From JAAXKN01 sp050259615 (GTDB lineage: Bacteria > Bacteroidota > Ignavibacteria > Ignavibacteriales > SURF-24): 64,000 nucleotides of DNA. Each line of letters begins with the position of its first letter. The stretch's first letter is position 1. Below the pieces are notes generated by a model that worked only from the letters and a program-made list of their open reading frames with translations, was not told the origin of the DNA and searched no databases. The position numbers and the translations under genes are program-made. The stretch is taken from positions 1 to 64,000 of the forward strand of contig JBLNAZ010000046.1 of NCBI GenBank assembly GCA_050259615.1, read 5' to 3'. Below, piece by piece: positions 28,240 to 36,267 of this stretch.

Positions 28240-29976
28240 ATGGTTCAGTTAACCATAAATAATATAAAAGTAAATGCAGAAGAAGGGATGACTATTCTTG
28301 ATGCTGCCAAATCTGTGGGAATACATGTGCCTACTTTATGCCATCTGAAAAACCTGACCCCTACAGGAGCCTGCCGTATGTGTGTAGTGGAAGTGGAAGG
28401 CCAGAGAGGACTCATACCCAGCTGTGCATACCCTGTATATGAGGGAATGGTGGTTGAAACCAATTCTACAAGAGTAAGAAGAGCCAGAAAAACAATTGTC
28501 GAACTGCTGGTGGAAAACCATCCTCAGGATTGTCTTATATGCGTCCGGAACAAAAACTGCGAACTCCAGGACCTTTCTGAACAATACGGCGTCAGGGAGC
28601 ACCGGTATGCCGGTGAAACAAAAAAACATGCAATTGACGTTTCAAGCCCTTCAATAGAAAGGGATCCTGCCAAATGTATTCTTTGCGGCAGATGCGTCCG
28701 TGTATGCAATGAGATCCAGAAAGTGGGAGCAATCGACTTTACGAACAGGGGATTTGCAAGTATTGTTACTACCCCATACAACAAAGGCATTAATGTAAGT
28801 GAATGCATCCTCTGCGGCCAGTGCATACTTGTCTGTCCCACGGCTGCCCTCAGGGAAAAAAGCGCGTTAAAGGAAGTTGCTTATGCGCTTAATGATAAGA
28901 ACAAATTTACCGTTGTACAGGTCGCTCCTGCAGTGCGAGCCTCATTGGGCGAAGAATACAACCTTCCGATGGGTACAAACGTTACAGGCCAGCTCGTTAC
29001 AGGCCTCAGGCGCCTGGGCTTCAATAAGGTGTTCGACACCAACTTTGCTGCGGACCTCACAATTATGGAAGAGGGCACAGAACTGGTAAACAGAATAAAA
29101 AATAAAAAGAAACTCCCTATGTTTACAAGCTGCTGCCCGGGCTGGATAAAATATATAGAACAGAACAGGCCCGAGATGCTCCAACACATTTCAACCTGCA
29201 AGTCACCCCATGAAATGCTTGGCGCTATTACTAAAACCTATTATGCCAAAAAGATGGGACTTGACCCAAAGGATATATTTGTAGTTTCAATCATGCCGTG
29301 CACGGTTAAGAAATTTGAATCCGACCGCCCGGAACTTTCCGAATCTCTCAGGCAGGACGTGGATGCCGTACTGACCACAAGGGAACTGGTCAGGTATTTC
29401 AAGATGGCAGGAATCGATTTCAGCGACCTTCCTGAGGATAAATTTGACAACCCCCTGGGTGAATCAACTGGCGCTGCGGTTATCTTCGGCACCTCAGGCG
29501 GCGTTATGGAAGCTGCACTTAGAACAGCCTACCGCGTCCTTACGGGTGATGAACTTGATAAACTGGAGTTTGATGACATACGCGGACTGAAAGGAATAAA
29601 AGAAAGTACAGTAAAAGTAGGCAACATGAGCCTTAACATTGCGGTTGTAAATGGAATCGGAAACGTGGGCCCCATTTTAGATGAAATTCAAAATGGAAAT
29701 TCAAAATACGATTTCATCGAAGTTATGGCATGCCCCGGCGGATGCATAAACGGCGGCGGCCAGCCTATTCATAACAAACCCGAAAAGGTACAAAAAAGAA
29801 TAAAAGCTCTTTACGAAATAGATTCAACAATGGCCTGCCGCAAGAGTCATGAAAACGAGGCGGTTAAAACCATTTATAAGGAATTTCTTAAGGAGCCGAA
29901 CAGTCATAAATCACACGAGATTCTGCATACTACCTATACCGACAGAAGAGAACTCCTTAAGAATAGTGTCGGTTAA
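28240..29976 (+). CDS. hydA: [FeFe] hydrogenase catalytic subunit HydA, set 1
   Basis: Group A hydrogenase of 578 residues that interconverts H2 and protons at the H-cluster. The N-terminal 2Fe-2S domain has Cys at LCHLKN, GACRMC and SCAYP. A His-Cys3 4Fe-4S site follows (HPQDCLICVRNKNC), then a two-cluster ferredoxin (CILCGRCVRVC, CILCGQCILVC). The H-cluster domain has canonical L1 FTSCCPGW, L2 MPCTVKKFE and L3 EVMACPGGCINGGGQP, so proton-relay Cys and all four cubane ligands are present. A C-terminal small-subunit-like tail (about 520-578) is included. AGGAG precedes the ATG. With the two preceding genes it forms a trimeric NADH-linked enzyme; HydE/F/G maturases are not in the window. Confidence 0.95.
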   Translation: MVQLTINNIKVNAEEGMTILDAAKSVGIHVPTLCHLKNLTPTGACRMCVVEVEGQRGLIPSCAYPVYEGMVVETNSTRVRRARKTIVELLVENHPQDCLICVRNKNCELQDLSEQYGVREHRYAGETKKHAIDVSSPSIERDPAKCILCGRCVRVCNEIQKVGAIDFTNRGFASIVTTPYNKGINVSECILCGQCILVCPTAALREKSALKEVAYALNDKNKFTVVQVAPAVRASLGEEYNLPMGTNVTGQLVTGLRRLGFNKVFDTNFAADLTIMEEGTELVNRIKNKKKLPMFTSCCPGWIKYIEQNRPEMLQHISTCKSPHEMLGAITKTYYAKKMGLDPKDIFVVSIMPCTVKKFESDRPELSESLRQDVDAVLTTRELVRYFKMAGIDFSDLPEDKFDNPLGESTGAAVIFGTSGGVMEAALRTAYRVLTGDELDKLEFDDIRGLKGIKESTVKVGNMSLNIAVVNGIGNVGPILDEIQNGNSKYDFIEVMACPGGCINGGGQPIHNKPEKVQKRIKALYEIDSTMACRKSHENEAVKTIYKEFLKEPNSHKSHEILHTTYTDRRELLKNSVG

Positions 29977-30043
29977 TTAAGTACAGCAGGTGGTCTTTAG
30001 TTTAGCTTTATATTGTTGCATAACCAGGTAGAATCTGAAAGTA

Positions 30044-32035
30044 ATGGGCAAAAGTATTGTAAGTACAATAGGGCAGAAATGCAAAAGATGTTACTCTTGT
30101 ATTAGAGAATGCCCTGCTATTGCTATCAGAGTTGTAAATGGTCAGGCTGTTGTTATAGGGGAAAGGTGCATAAGCTGCGGACATTGCCTGAAAGTCTGCT
30201 CTCAGCAGGCAAAACAGATAAAGAGCGATATAGAGGTTTTATTGGAGGATATTCTTACTTCAGGTAAAGCCGTCGCTATAATTGCTCCTTCTTTTGCTGC
30301 TTCTTTTCCCCAGAGCTATTCAAAACTGCCTGCTGCACTTCGTCTTCTGGGTTTTAAGACTGTTGCAGAAACAGCATTCGGTGCTGATCTGATCAGCCAG
30401 TTGTATTCCAGTGAAATGGAATCCTTTAAGGGAAAGACAATTATTAGTTCAGCATGCCCGGCTGTTTATAATTATATTGAAAAATATTTTGAAGAGCTGG
30501 TTCCAAATCTGGCAACTATTGTTTCTCCCATGATCGCTATGGGAAGATACCTGAAAGCGAACATGGGAAATGATATTAAAGTTGTATTTATAGGCCCCTG
30601 TGTTGCAAAGAAAAGCGAGTATATGGACGAGGAGGTCAGCGGAGCCATAGATGCAGTTCTTACATTTACTGAACTTAAGGAAATCTTTAAGAATAAAAAA
30701 ATTGAGCTTTCTGAACTGCCGGATGGCGATTTTGATCCGCCGCACTCGCACTTGGGAAAGGTTTTTCCCCTGGCTGGCGGACTCTTGAAAACGGCTTATA
30801 TTTCGAACGACATTCTTGCAAAGGAAACCATTGTTGTAGAAGGCAGGGATAAGGTACTTGAAATAATTAACGAAATAGCAAACGGCAATATAAATTCTAA
30901 GTTTATTGATATACTGTTTTGCGAGGGATGCATCAGCGGTCCTGCAATAGACAGCGACCTGAATTATTATTCGAAAAGAGAAAAGGTAATTAAATACTGC
31001 GAAGAAAAGATCAACAACGTCGATAAGCATTTGTGGAAAAGCAACCTGTACAACAGCAGGAATATTAATTTCAGAAGGGAATTTTCTTCGAAGAGCCAGA
31101 GAAAGCCGATGCCTTCGGAGGAAAAGATAAAAGAAATACTTGCCCGCTCAAATAAATTCGAAAAACAGGATGAACTCAATTGTACGGCATGCGGCTACGC
31201 TTCCTGCAGGGAATATGCCGTTGCAATTGCAAAGGGGCTGGCTGAAGATGAAATGTGCCTGCCGTACTTGATTGAAAAGCTCGAAAATGCATATGATGAA
31301 TTGAAAAATACGCAGCAGCAGCTTCACTCGGCGGAGAAACTGGCCTCAATTGGGCAGCTTGCAGCCGGTGTGGCACACGAAATAAATAATCCCCTGGGCA
31401 CAATCTTGCTTTATTCATCCATGCTGAGAAATGAGTGGTCGAAGGTTTCAGGCTGCAATCAGTACACGGAAGATCTTAACATGATAATTGATGAAACCAA
31501 CCGCTGCAAGAATATTGTGGCAAATCTTCTGAATTTTGCAAGACAGGGAAAACTCAAAGTTGCAAAAATCAATATTTGGGAGCTTTTATCAAAGATAATG
31601 AAGGCTTTTTCCATAAATCCGGTTTATAAAGATGTTAAGATAGTTATGGAAAATACGGCTGATGATCCGGTTATTGAGGCTGATGCCGACCAGGTTAAGG
31701 AAGTATTCCTGAACGTTCTGAACAACGCATTTGAATCCTTTGAAGATAAGAAGGATAAAAACGTATTTGTAAAGGTCAGCAGACTTAATGATTATATTGC
31801 CATTGAGTTTAAGGATACGGGCTTGGGCATACCGAAGGAAAATATTAATAAGCTCTTTACGCCCTTCTTTACAACAAAGAAAATGGGAAAGGGAACAGGC
31901 CTGGGCCTGGCCATAACATACGGCATTATTAAAATGCACAGAGGAGATATTGGCGTTCAAAGTAAACCGGGTGAGGGGACCATATTCACGATAAAACTGC
32001 CTTCTCATCTTAACAATCCAACTATAATGAACTAA
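30044..32035 (+). CDS. H-cluster-domain sensor histidine kinase (putative H2 sensor)
   Basis: A 663-residue fusion. Residues 1-60 hold a two-cluster ferredoxin (CKRCYSCIREC, CISCGHCLKVC). Residues ~70-330 are an [FeFe]-hydrogenase H-cluster domain with altered loops: L1 SSACPAV (proton-relay Cys replaced by Ala, cubane Cys kept), L2 IGPCVAKKSE, L3 FCEGCISG (CX2C instead of CX3C). A 4Fe-4S motif CTACGYASCREY with a distant Cys lies near 379-403. A coiled segment leads to HisKA (VAHEINNPLG, His near 446) and a HATPase with NNAFES, DTGLGIP and GTGLGLAI. Loss of the relay Cys and fusion to an NtrB-like kinase indicate sensing rather than catalysis. It sits between the two hydrogenase sets, 67 bases after HydA-1. 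Confidence 0.9.
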   Translation: MGKSIVSTIGQKCKRCYSCIRECPAIAIRVVNGQAVVIGERCISCGHCLKVCSQQAKQIKSDIEVLLEDILTSGKAVAIIAPSFAASFPQSYSKLPAALRLLGFKTVAETAFGADLISQLYSSEMESFKGKTIISSACPAVYNYIEKYFEELVPNLATIVSPMIAMGRYLKANMGNDIKVVFIGPCVAKKSEYMDEEVSGAIDAVLTFTELKEIFKNKKIELSELPDGDFDPPHSHLGKVFPLAGGLLKTAYISNDILAKETIVVEGRDKVLEIINEIANGNINSKFIDILFCEGCISGPAIDSDLNYYSKREKVIKYCEEKINNVDKHLWKSNLYNSRNINFRREFSSKSQRKPMPSEEKIKEILARSNKFEKQDELNCTACGYASCREYAVAIAKGLAEDEMCLPYLIEKLENAYDELKNTQQQLHSAEKLASIGQLAAGVAHEINNPLGTILLYSSMLRNEWSKVSGCNQYTEDLNMIIDETNRCKNIVANLLNFARQGKLKVAKINIWELLSKIMKAFSINPVYKDVKIVMENTADDPVIEADADQVKEVFLNVLNNAFESFEDKKDKNVFVKVSRLNDYIAIEFKDTGLGIPKENINKLFTPFFTTKKMGKGTGLGLAITYGIIKMHRGDIGVQSKPGEGTIFTIKLPSHLNNPTIMN

Positions 32036-32047
32036 GGAGTTGAATAA

Positions 32048-32461
32048 ATGTCAGTTCACGAAAAAGTAAAAAAGATTCTGCTTGTTGATGATGATTTTGA
32101 TCTGCTTGAACAGCACAAGATTTTGCTTGAATCTAAAGGTTACGAAATTGTTACTGCTGAAAGCGTTGAAGAAGGCTGGAATCAGTTTAAGAAGGAAAAG
32201 CCTGATGCCGCAATTTTGGACCTCATTATGGAAGAGCACGATTCGGGCTTTATTCTCTGCCATAAAATAAAAAGGGATTCCTACGGGAAAAATATACCTG
32301 TATTTCTTTTGACGTCTGCCACTTATCTTACAGGCTATAAATTTGGTTCCTCAACAAGCGAGGAAAAGGAATGGATAAAATGCGACGCAGTGCTCAATAA
32401 ACCGATTGTTTTTGAGGAACTTCTCAAAAAGTTAGAACATTTTTTTGAAACTGTGGTCTGA
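32048..32461 (+). CDS. Single-domain response regulator (receiver only)
   Basis: A 137-residue CheY-like receiver: acidic pocket LLVDDDFD, phospho-acceptor Asp in AAILDLIM (about residue 58), switch Thr in FLLTSA and Lys in LNKPI. There is no output domain. It begins 12 bases after the H-cluster kinase with AAGGAG in front, so the two are co-expressed and it is the most likely phosphotransfer partner. It resembles the receiver at 34180-34560 in the unusual SGFxLxxK segment after the Asp, suggesting paralogy. It may pass phosphate onward or act by protein binding. Confidence 0.88.
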   Translation: MSVHEKVKKILLVDDDFDLLEQHKILLESKGYEIVTAESVEEGWNQFKKEKPDAAILDLIMEEHDSGFILCHKIKRDSYGKNIPVFLLTSATYLTGYKFGSSTSEEKEWIKCDAVLNKPIVFEELLKKLEHFFETVV

Positions 32462-32577
32462 TTTTTACTGTAAAGTATATATGTAATTATTCGTAAATTT
32501 ATCGGGGTAAACTATCTGGTTTTGATTCATCATCTGTTCTGAAAATGGTTCCTAAAACTTAAAAAAAGGAAAAACAA

Positions 32578-34062
32578 GTGGACAACCATAAACCACATGT
32601 CCTGATTGTGGATGATGAAAGAGGACTCAGGCTGGGCACAAAGCGCCTTTTGGAAAGCGAAGGCTTTTATGCCGAAGCTGCTGAAAACGGAACTGAGGGG
32701 ATCAGGCTGGCAAAAAGCATCGAGTTTGATCTGGCCATCATTGACCTTAAAATGCCCGATATTGACGGCATTGAGGTGCTTAAGGAGATCCGTAAGGCAA
32801 ATCCGAATACAGTGTGCTTTATAGCTACTGCTTACGCAAGCTATGAAACTGCAATTGAATCCACTAAACTGGGAGCCTATAGTTATATTCCAAAACCATT
32901 TACTCCGGAGGAACTTCTCCTTCAGCTTAGAAAGGGTTATGAGAAGCGTCTTTTGATCCTGGAAGCTGAGCGCCTGAGAAAAGAGCGCGAGGAAAGGCTC
33001 CTGGAGATTGCCTATGAAAAGACAAGATTAAAAACCATAATTGATTCCATTACCGAAGGTGCGCTCGTAGTTAATAAGACCGGTGAACTGGTACTTTATA
33101 ACTCCAGTGCCCTGAAGTACCTTGACCTGCATGAAATATTTATCGGGGATGTAATCCTCGAAATCCTTCCCATTGAAATTACTGCTATTATCAAAAAATT
33201 CATTAATTCTGAAATATACATTCCCAATTCATATTCAACTCAGATTGAACTCAGGCCAAATAAGGAGCTCGTCATTGAAGCTACCTGCTCTCCGGTTCCA
33301 CACGCAGACGGCTCTCTGGCTGGTGTTGTTACGGTTATTAGAAATATAACCGAATCTGTTAAAGTTGAAGCTGTGAAATCACAATTTGTTTCCATGGTAG
33401 CCCATGAGCTGAAAACGCCCCTGGCTGCCGTTATAGGTTTTCTTAAGATAATTCTGGACAACGAGGTTAATGTTTCGCCCGAACAGCAGAAAGACTTTCT
33501 TGAAAGATCCTTCTCAAGGCTCCAGGGCCTTGTTGTAATGGTAAACGACCTGCTGGATATTTCCAGAATGGAACTGAAGAAAACTCAGCGCGAAATTAAA
33601 GAGCTTGAAATCGATCAGACAATCAAATCTATAATTGAATTTCTCGAATTAGAACTCCAAAAGAAAAATATTACGGTCACCCTTCATAACGATTCTCCAG
33701 AATACAAACTTAAAGCTGATCAGAACGAAATAAACAGACTCTTTACCAATATGCTAAGCAATGCTGTTAAATATAATAAAGACAACGGTTCTATCGATAT
33801 AAACATTATTAACTCAGGAAATTATCTCGTAACCAGAATTTCTGATACCGGCATTGGTATGACAAAAGATGAGAAGAGCAGACTCTTTCAGGAATTCTAC
33901 AGGGTTAAAAACGATAAAACCCGTGGCATCAGCGGCACAGGGCTCGGACTTTCAATCGTAAGGCGGATTGTTGATTCCTATGCAGGCAGAGTTGAAGTTG
34001 ACAGTAAGCCCGGTGAAGGCACGACCTTTTCCGTGTTTCTGCCTGTCAGCATTAAAAAATAA
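32578..34062 (+). CDS. Receiver-PAS-histidine kinase
   Basis: Soluble hybrid of 494 residues starting at GTG 32578 (no better ATG; AAAAAGGAAA lies just upstream). A receiver domain covers about 7-122, with IVDDE, the Asp in AIIDLKMPD and Lys in IPKPFTPEE. A coiled linker (about 122-148) leads to a PAS domain (about 150-255), then HisKA with SMVAHELKTPLAAV near residue 278 and a HATPase with MLSNAVKYNK, DTGIGM and GTGLGLSIV. With a receiver at the N terminus it could take phosphate or be modulated by the H-cluster kinase and then signal to the next receiver. It has no membrane segment. Confidence 0.9.
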   Translation: MDNHKPHVLIVDDERGLRLGTKRLLESEGFYAEAAENGTEGIRLAKSIEFDLAIIDLKMPDIDGIEVLKEIRKANPNTVCFIATAYASYETAIESTKLGAYSYIPKPFTPEELLLQLRKGYEKRLLILEAERLRKEREERLLEIAYEKTRLKTIIDSITEGALVVNKTGELVLYNSSALKYLDLHEIFIGDVILEILPIEITAIIKKFINSEIYIPNSYSTQIELRPNKELVIEATCSPVPHADGSLAGVVTVIRNITESVKVEAVKSQFVSMVAHELKTPLAAVIGFLKIILDNEVNVSPEQQKDFLERSFSRLQGLVVMVNDLLDISRMELKKTQREIKELEIDQTIKSIIEFLELELQKKNITVTLHNDSPEYKLKADQNEINRLFTNMLSNAVKYNKDNGSIDINIINSGNYLVTRISDTGIGMTKDEKSRLFQEFYRVKNDKTRGISGTGLGLSIVRRIVDSYAGRVEVDSKPGEGTTFSVFLPVSIKK

Positions 34063-34179
34063 AACTGAGTTGTTTTTCTGTCTGAAATTATTTTCTGACA
34101 GTATTACAGATCAACCGTAATTAAAGATTTCATTCGTCCTAATTCATAACTTCTAATAATTTAAAGTTGGAGAATGCCT

Positions 34180-34560
34180 ATGGCACTGATCGCAATCATC
34201 GATGATGATCCGGATATTCTTGATGCCAGTACTCTGGTTCTTGAATCAAAAGGATATGAGGTAGTTACAGCTTCAAATCCCTCGGATGGCTATGCAATTG
34301 TTTTAAAGCATAATCCGGATCTTATCATTCTGGATGTAATGATGGATGAGCCTGATGACGGGTTCTTCCTTGCCCAGAAGTTCAGAAGGAATAACGTCCG
34401 CACGCCGATAATTATGTATACTTCTGTATCCAAGACTATCGGAATGGATTATGGTGCAAGTGAAATGGTTCCTGTAGACGACTTTGTAGAAAAGCCAATC
34501 ACTCCGGATGAATTAATTAAAAAGGTCGAAAAACTTTTGGTCCACCAGGTTAAGGAGTAA
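34180..34560 (+). CDS. Single-domain response regulator (receiver only)
   Basis: About 126 residues. The acidic pocket is AIIDDDPD, the phospho-acceptor is in LIILDVMMDEP, the switch residue is Thr in MYTSV and the Lys is in VEKPIT. I place the start at ATG 34180, seven bases after GGAG; an ATG at 34174 is in frame but only one base from that site. There is no DNA-binding or sigma-54-interaction domain. Its stop is four bases before the start of the second HydC-like gene, so it appears to be translated together with hydrogenase set 2. Confidence 0.88.
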   Translation: MALIAIIDDDPDILDASTLVLESKGYEVVTASNPSDGYAIVLKHNPDLIILDVMMDEPDDGFFLAQKFRRNNVRTPIIMYTSVSKTIGMDYGASEMVPVDDFVEKPITPDELIKKVEKLLVHQVKE

Positions 34561-34564
34561 TAAT

Positions 34565-35038
34565 ATGCTGGTACTGGAAAAAAACTCGTTGACAGAAGAA
34601 GTTGAAAGCCTCGTGGAGCAATACGGGACCGAACGCTCGGCCCTCCTCCCAATACTTCAGGCTGTGCAAAGAAAGCACAAATATATCAGTGATTTTGTTC
34701 AGCAGGAAATTGCCAGGCTTCTGGATATCCATCCTGTTGAAGTATACAGCGTGGTTTCTTTCTATTCATTTCTTCATTCAGAACCCCAGGGCAGAAACAT
34801 AGTACGCCTGTGTCAGACTATTGCCTGCGATATGGCGGGAAAGGAAGCCGTCGCAAGGGCTGTTGAAAGAGAACTGGGTATTAGTTTCGGCCAAACCACG
34901 AAGGATAAAAGGATAACTTTAGAATATGCTAACTGCCTGGGAATGTGTGATCAGGGGCCCGCTATGATTGTAAATGACAAGGTCTATAATCACCTGACAC
35001 CTGAAAAAGCTATTAATATTCTAAATGAAATCAAATAG
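34565..35038 (+). CDS. hydC: HydC/NuoE-like 2Fe-2S subunit, hydrogenase set 2
   Basis: A 157-residue thioredoxin-fold 2Fe-2S subunit, homologous to NuoE/HndA. The helical N-terminal region includes LLPILQAVQRKH and VYSVVSFYSFL. Cluster ligands are CQTIAC (about 84-89) and NCLGMCDQGP (about 124-129). It differs clearly in sequence from the set-1 copy, so the two sets are not a recent tandem duplication. It is followed after eight bases by the HydB-like gene, with AGGAG in the gap. Confidence 0.92.
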   Translation: MLVLEKNSLTEEVESLVEQYGTERSALLPILQAVQRKHKYISDFVQQEIARLLDIHPVEVYSVVSFYSFLHSEPQGRNIVRLCQTIACDMAGKEAVARAVERELGISFGQTTKDKRITLEYANCLGMCDQGPAMIVNDKVYNHLTPEKAINILNEIK

Positions 35039-35046
35039 GAGCCAAT

Positions 35047-36267
35047 ATGAAACCTAACGGAAATAAACCTGCCGGGCGTCAGGGAGCTGTGCTGTTTTCT
35101 GAATATGCGCAGGGCAGCGGAATAATGAAAGCTCTGGAGTTTGGCCGGGAAAATATTCTCCTTGAACTTAGGGAGTCTAAACTAAAAGGCAGAGGCGGCG
35201 CAGGCTTTCCTACAGCAACAAAATGGATGCTTGTGGCAGCCGCTAAATCAGAAGAAAAATTTATCGTATGTAACGCCGATGAGGGTGAACCCGGTACATT
35301 CAAGGACAGGGTGCTCCTGCTTGAATATCCTGAACTTGTTTTCGACGGTATGGTTATTGCAGGCTATACACTCGGGGCAAAACAGGGAATTGTTTACCTG
35401 AGAGGTGAATATGAATATATGCTCAAACCGCTTGAGGACTATCTCGGACAGATGAGAAAAGATAACCTCCTGGGAAATAATATCCTTGGCAACCCCGACT
35501 TTAACTTTGATATAATAATCCGGCTCGGCTCGGGGGCTTATGTCTGCGGCGAGGAAACCGCTCTCATTGAATCACTCGAAGGAAACCGCGGAGAAGCCAG
35601 AAACAGGCCTCCTTACCCGGTTAATACTGGTTATCTTGGAAGACCAACAGTTGTAAATAATGTTGAAACACTTGCCTCGGTGCCTCATATTATCACCAAA
35701 GGGGGAGAGTGGTTCAGGACTTTCGGAACCGATAAATCCACGGGCTCCAAACTGTTCTCTGTTTCAGGCGACTGCGATTACCCCGGTGTATATGAACTCC
35801 CCTGGGGGACAAAAATAATGGACCTCCTGAAACTCGTTGGTGCTAAAAATACCAAAGCAGTCCAGGTTGGCGGCGCCTCAGGCATCTGCCTGCCAAAAAG
35901 CCAATTCGAAAGGACATTGGCATATGAAGATGCTGCAACCGGCGGATCCATAATGATCTTTAATGAAAGCCGCAATATGCTGAGGGTTCTGAAGAACTTT
36001 ATGGAATTCTTTGTTGAAGAATCCTGCGGACAGTGTACACCTTGCAGAGTCGGAAACGTGAAGCTGCTTGAAGGAATTGAAAAAATAGAAAAAGGGACCT
36101 ATACTTTCAGCCAGCTGAATAATCTTAAGGAACTCGGCAAAACCATGCAGGTAGCCTCTAAATGCGGATTAGGCCAGTCAAGCCCCAACGCATTCTTATC
36201 CATTCTGGAAAACTTTAAAGAGGAAATATTCAATAAAAATGGTTTCGGAGGTCATAATGGAAAATAA
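35047..36267 (+). CDS. hydB: HydB/NuoF-like flavoprotein subunit, set 2, compact form
   Basis: A 406-residue NuoF-type subunit that oxidises or reduces NAD(P)(H) with FMN. The core is intact: LKGRGGAGFPTATKW, CNADEGEPGTF, YVCGEETALIESLEG, NNVETLA, an SLBB region, and a 4Fe-4S site ESCGQCTPCRVG with a distal SKCGLGQ. It lacks both the N-terminal thioredoxin-like ferredoxin domain and the C-terminal two-cluster ferredoxin seen in the set-1 subunit. The first ~35 residues are unlike other domains. Because those extra domains are associated with ferredoxin-coupled electron bifurcation, this set may be purely NADH-linked. It overlaps the next gene by 11 bases. Confidence 0.92.
   Translation: MKPNGNKPAGRQGAVLFSEYAQGSGIMKALEFGRENILLELRESKLKGRGGAGFPTATKWMLVAAAKSEEKFIVCNADEGEPGTFKDRVLLLEYPELVFDGMVIAGYTLGAKQGIVYLRGEYEYMLKPLEDYLGQMRKDNLLGNNILGNPDFNFDIIIRLGSGAYVCGEETALIESLEGNRGEARNRPPYPVNTGYLGRPTVVNNVETLASVPHIITKGGEWFRTFGTDKSTGSKLFSVSGDCDYPGVYELPWGTKIMDLLKLVGAKNTKAVQVGGASGICLPKSQFERTLAYEDAATGGSIMIFNESRNMLRVLKNFMEFFVEESCGQCTPCRVGNVKLLEGIEKIEKGTYTFSQLNNLKELGKTMQVASKCGLGQSSPNAFLSILENFKEEIFNKNGFGGHNGK

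Noticed and set aside
30449..31030. 193-codon minus-strand frame inside the H-cluster kinase
   Set aside because: Antisense to a well-conserved hydrogenase domain, with no start signal or recognisable domain.
30044..32035. Third catalytic [FeFe] hydrogenase
   Set aside because: Relay Cys is Ala, L3 is shortened, and a complete kinase follows, so a sensory role is more likely.
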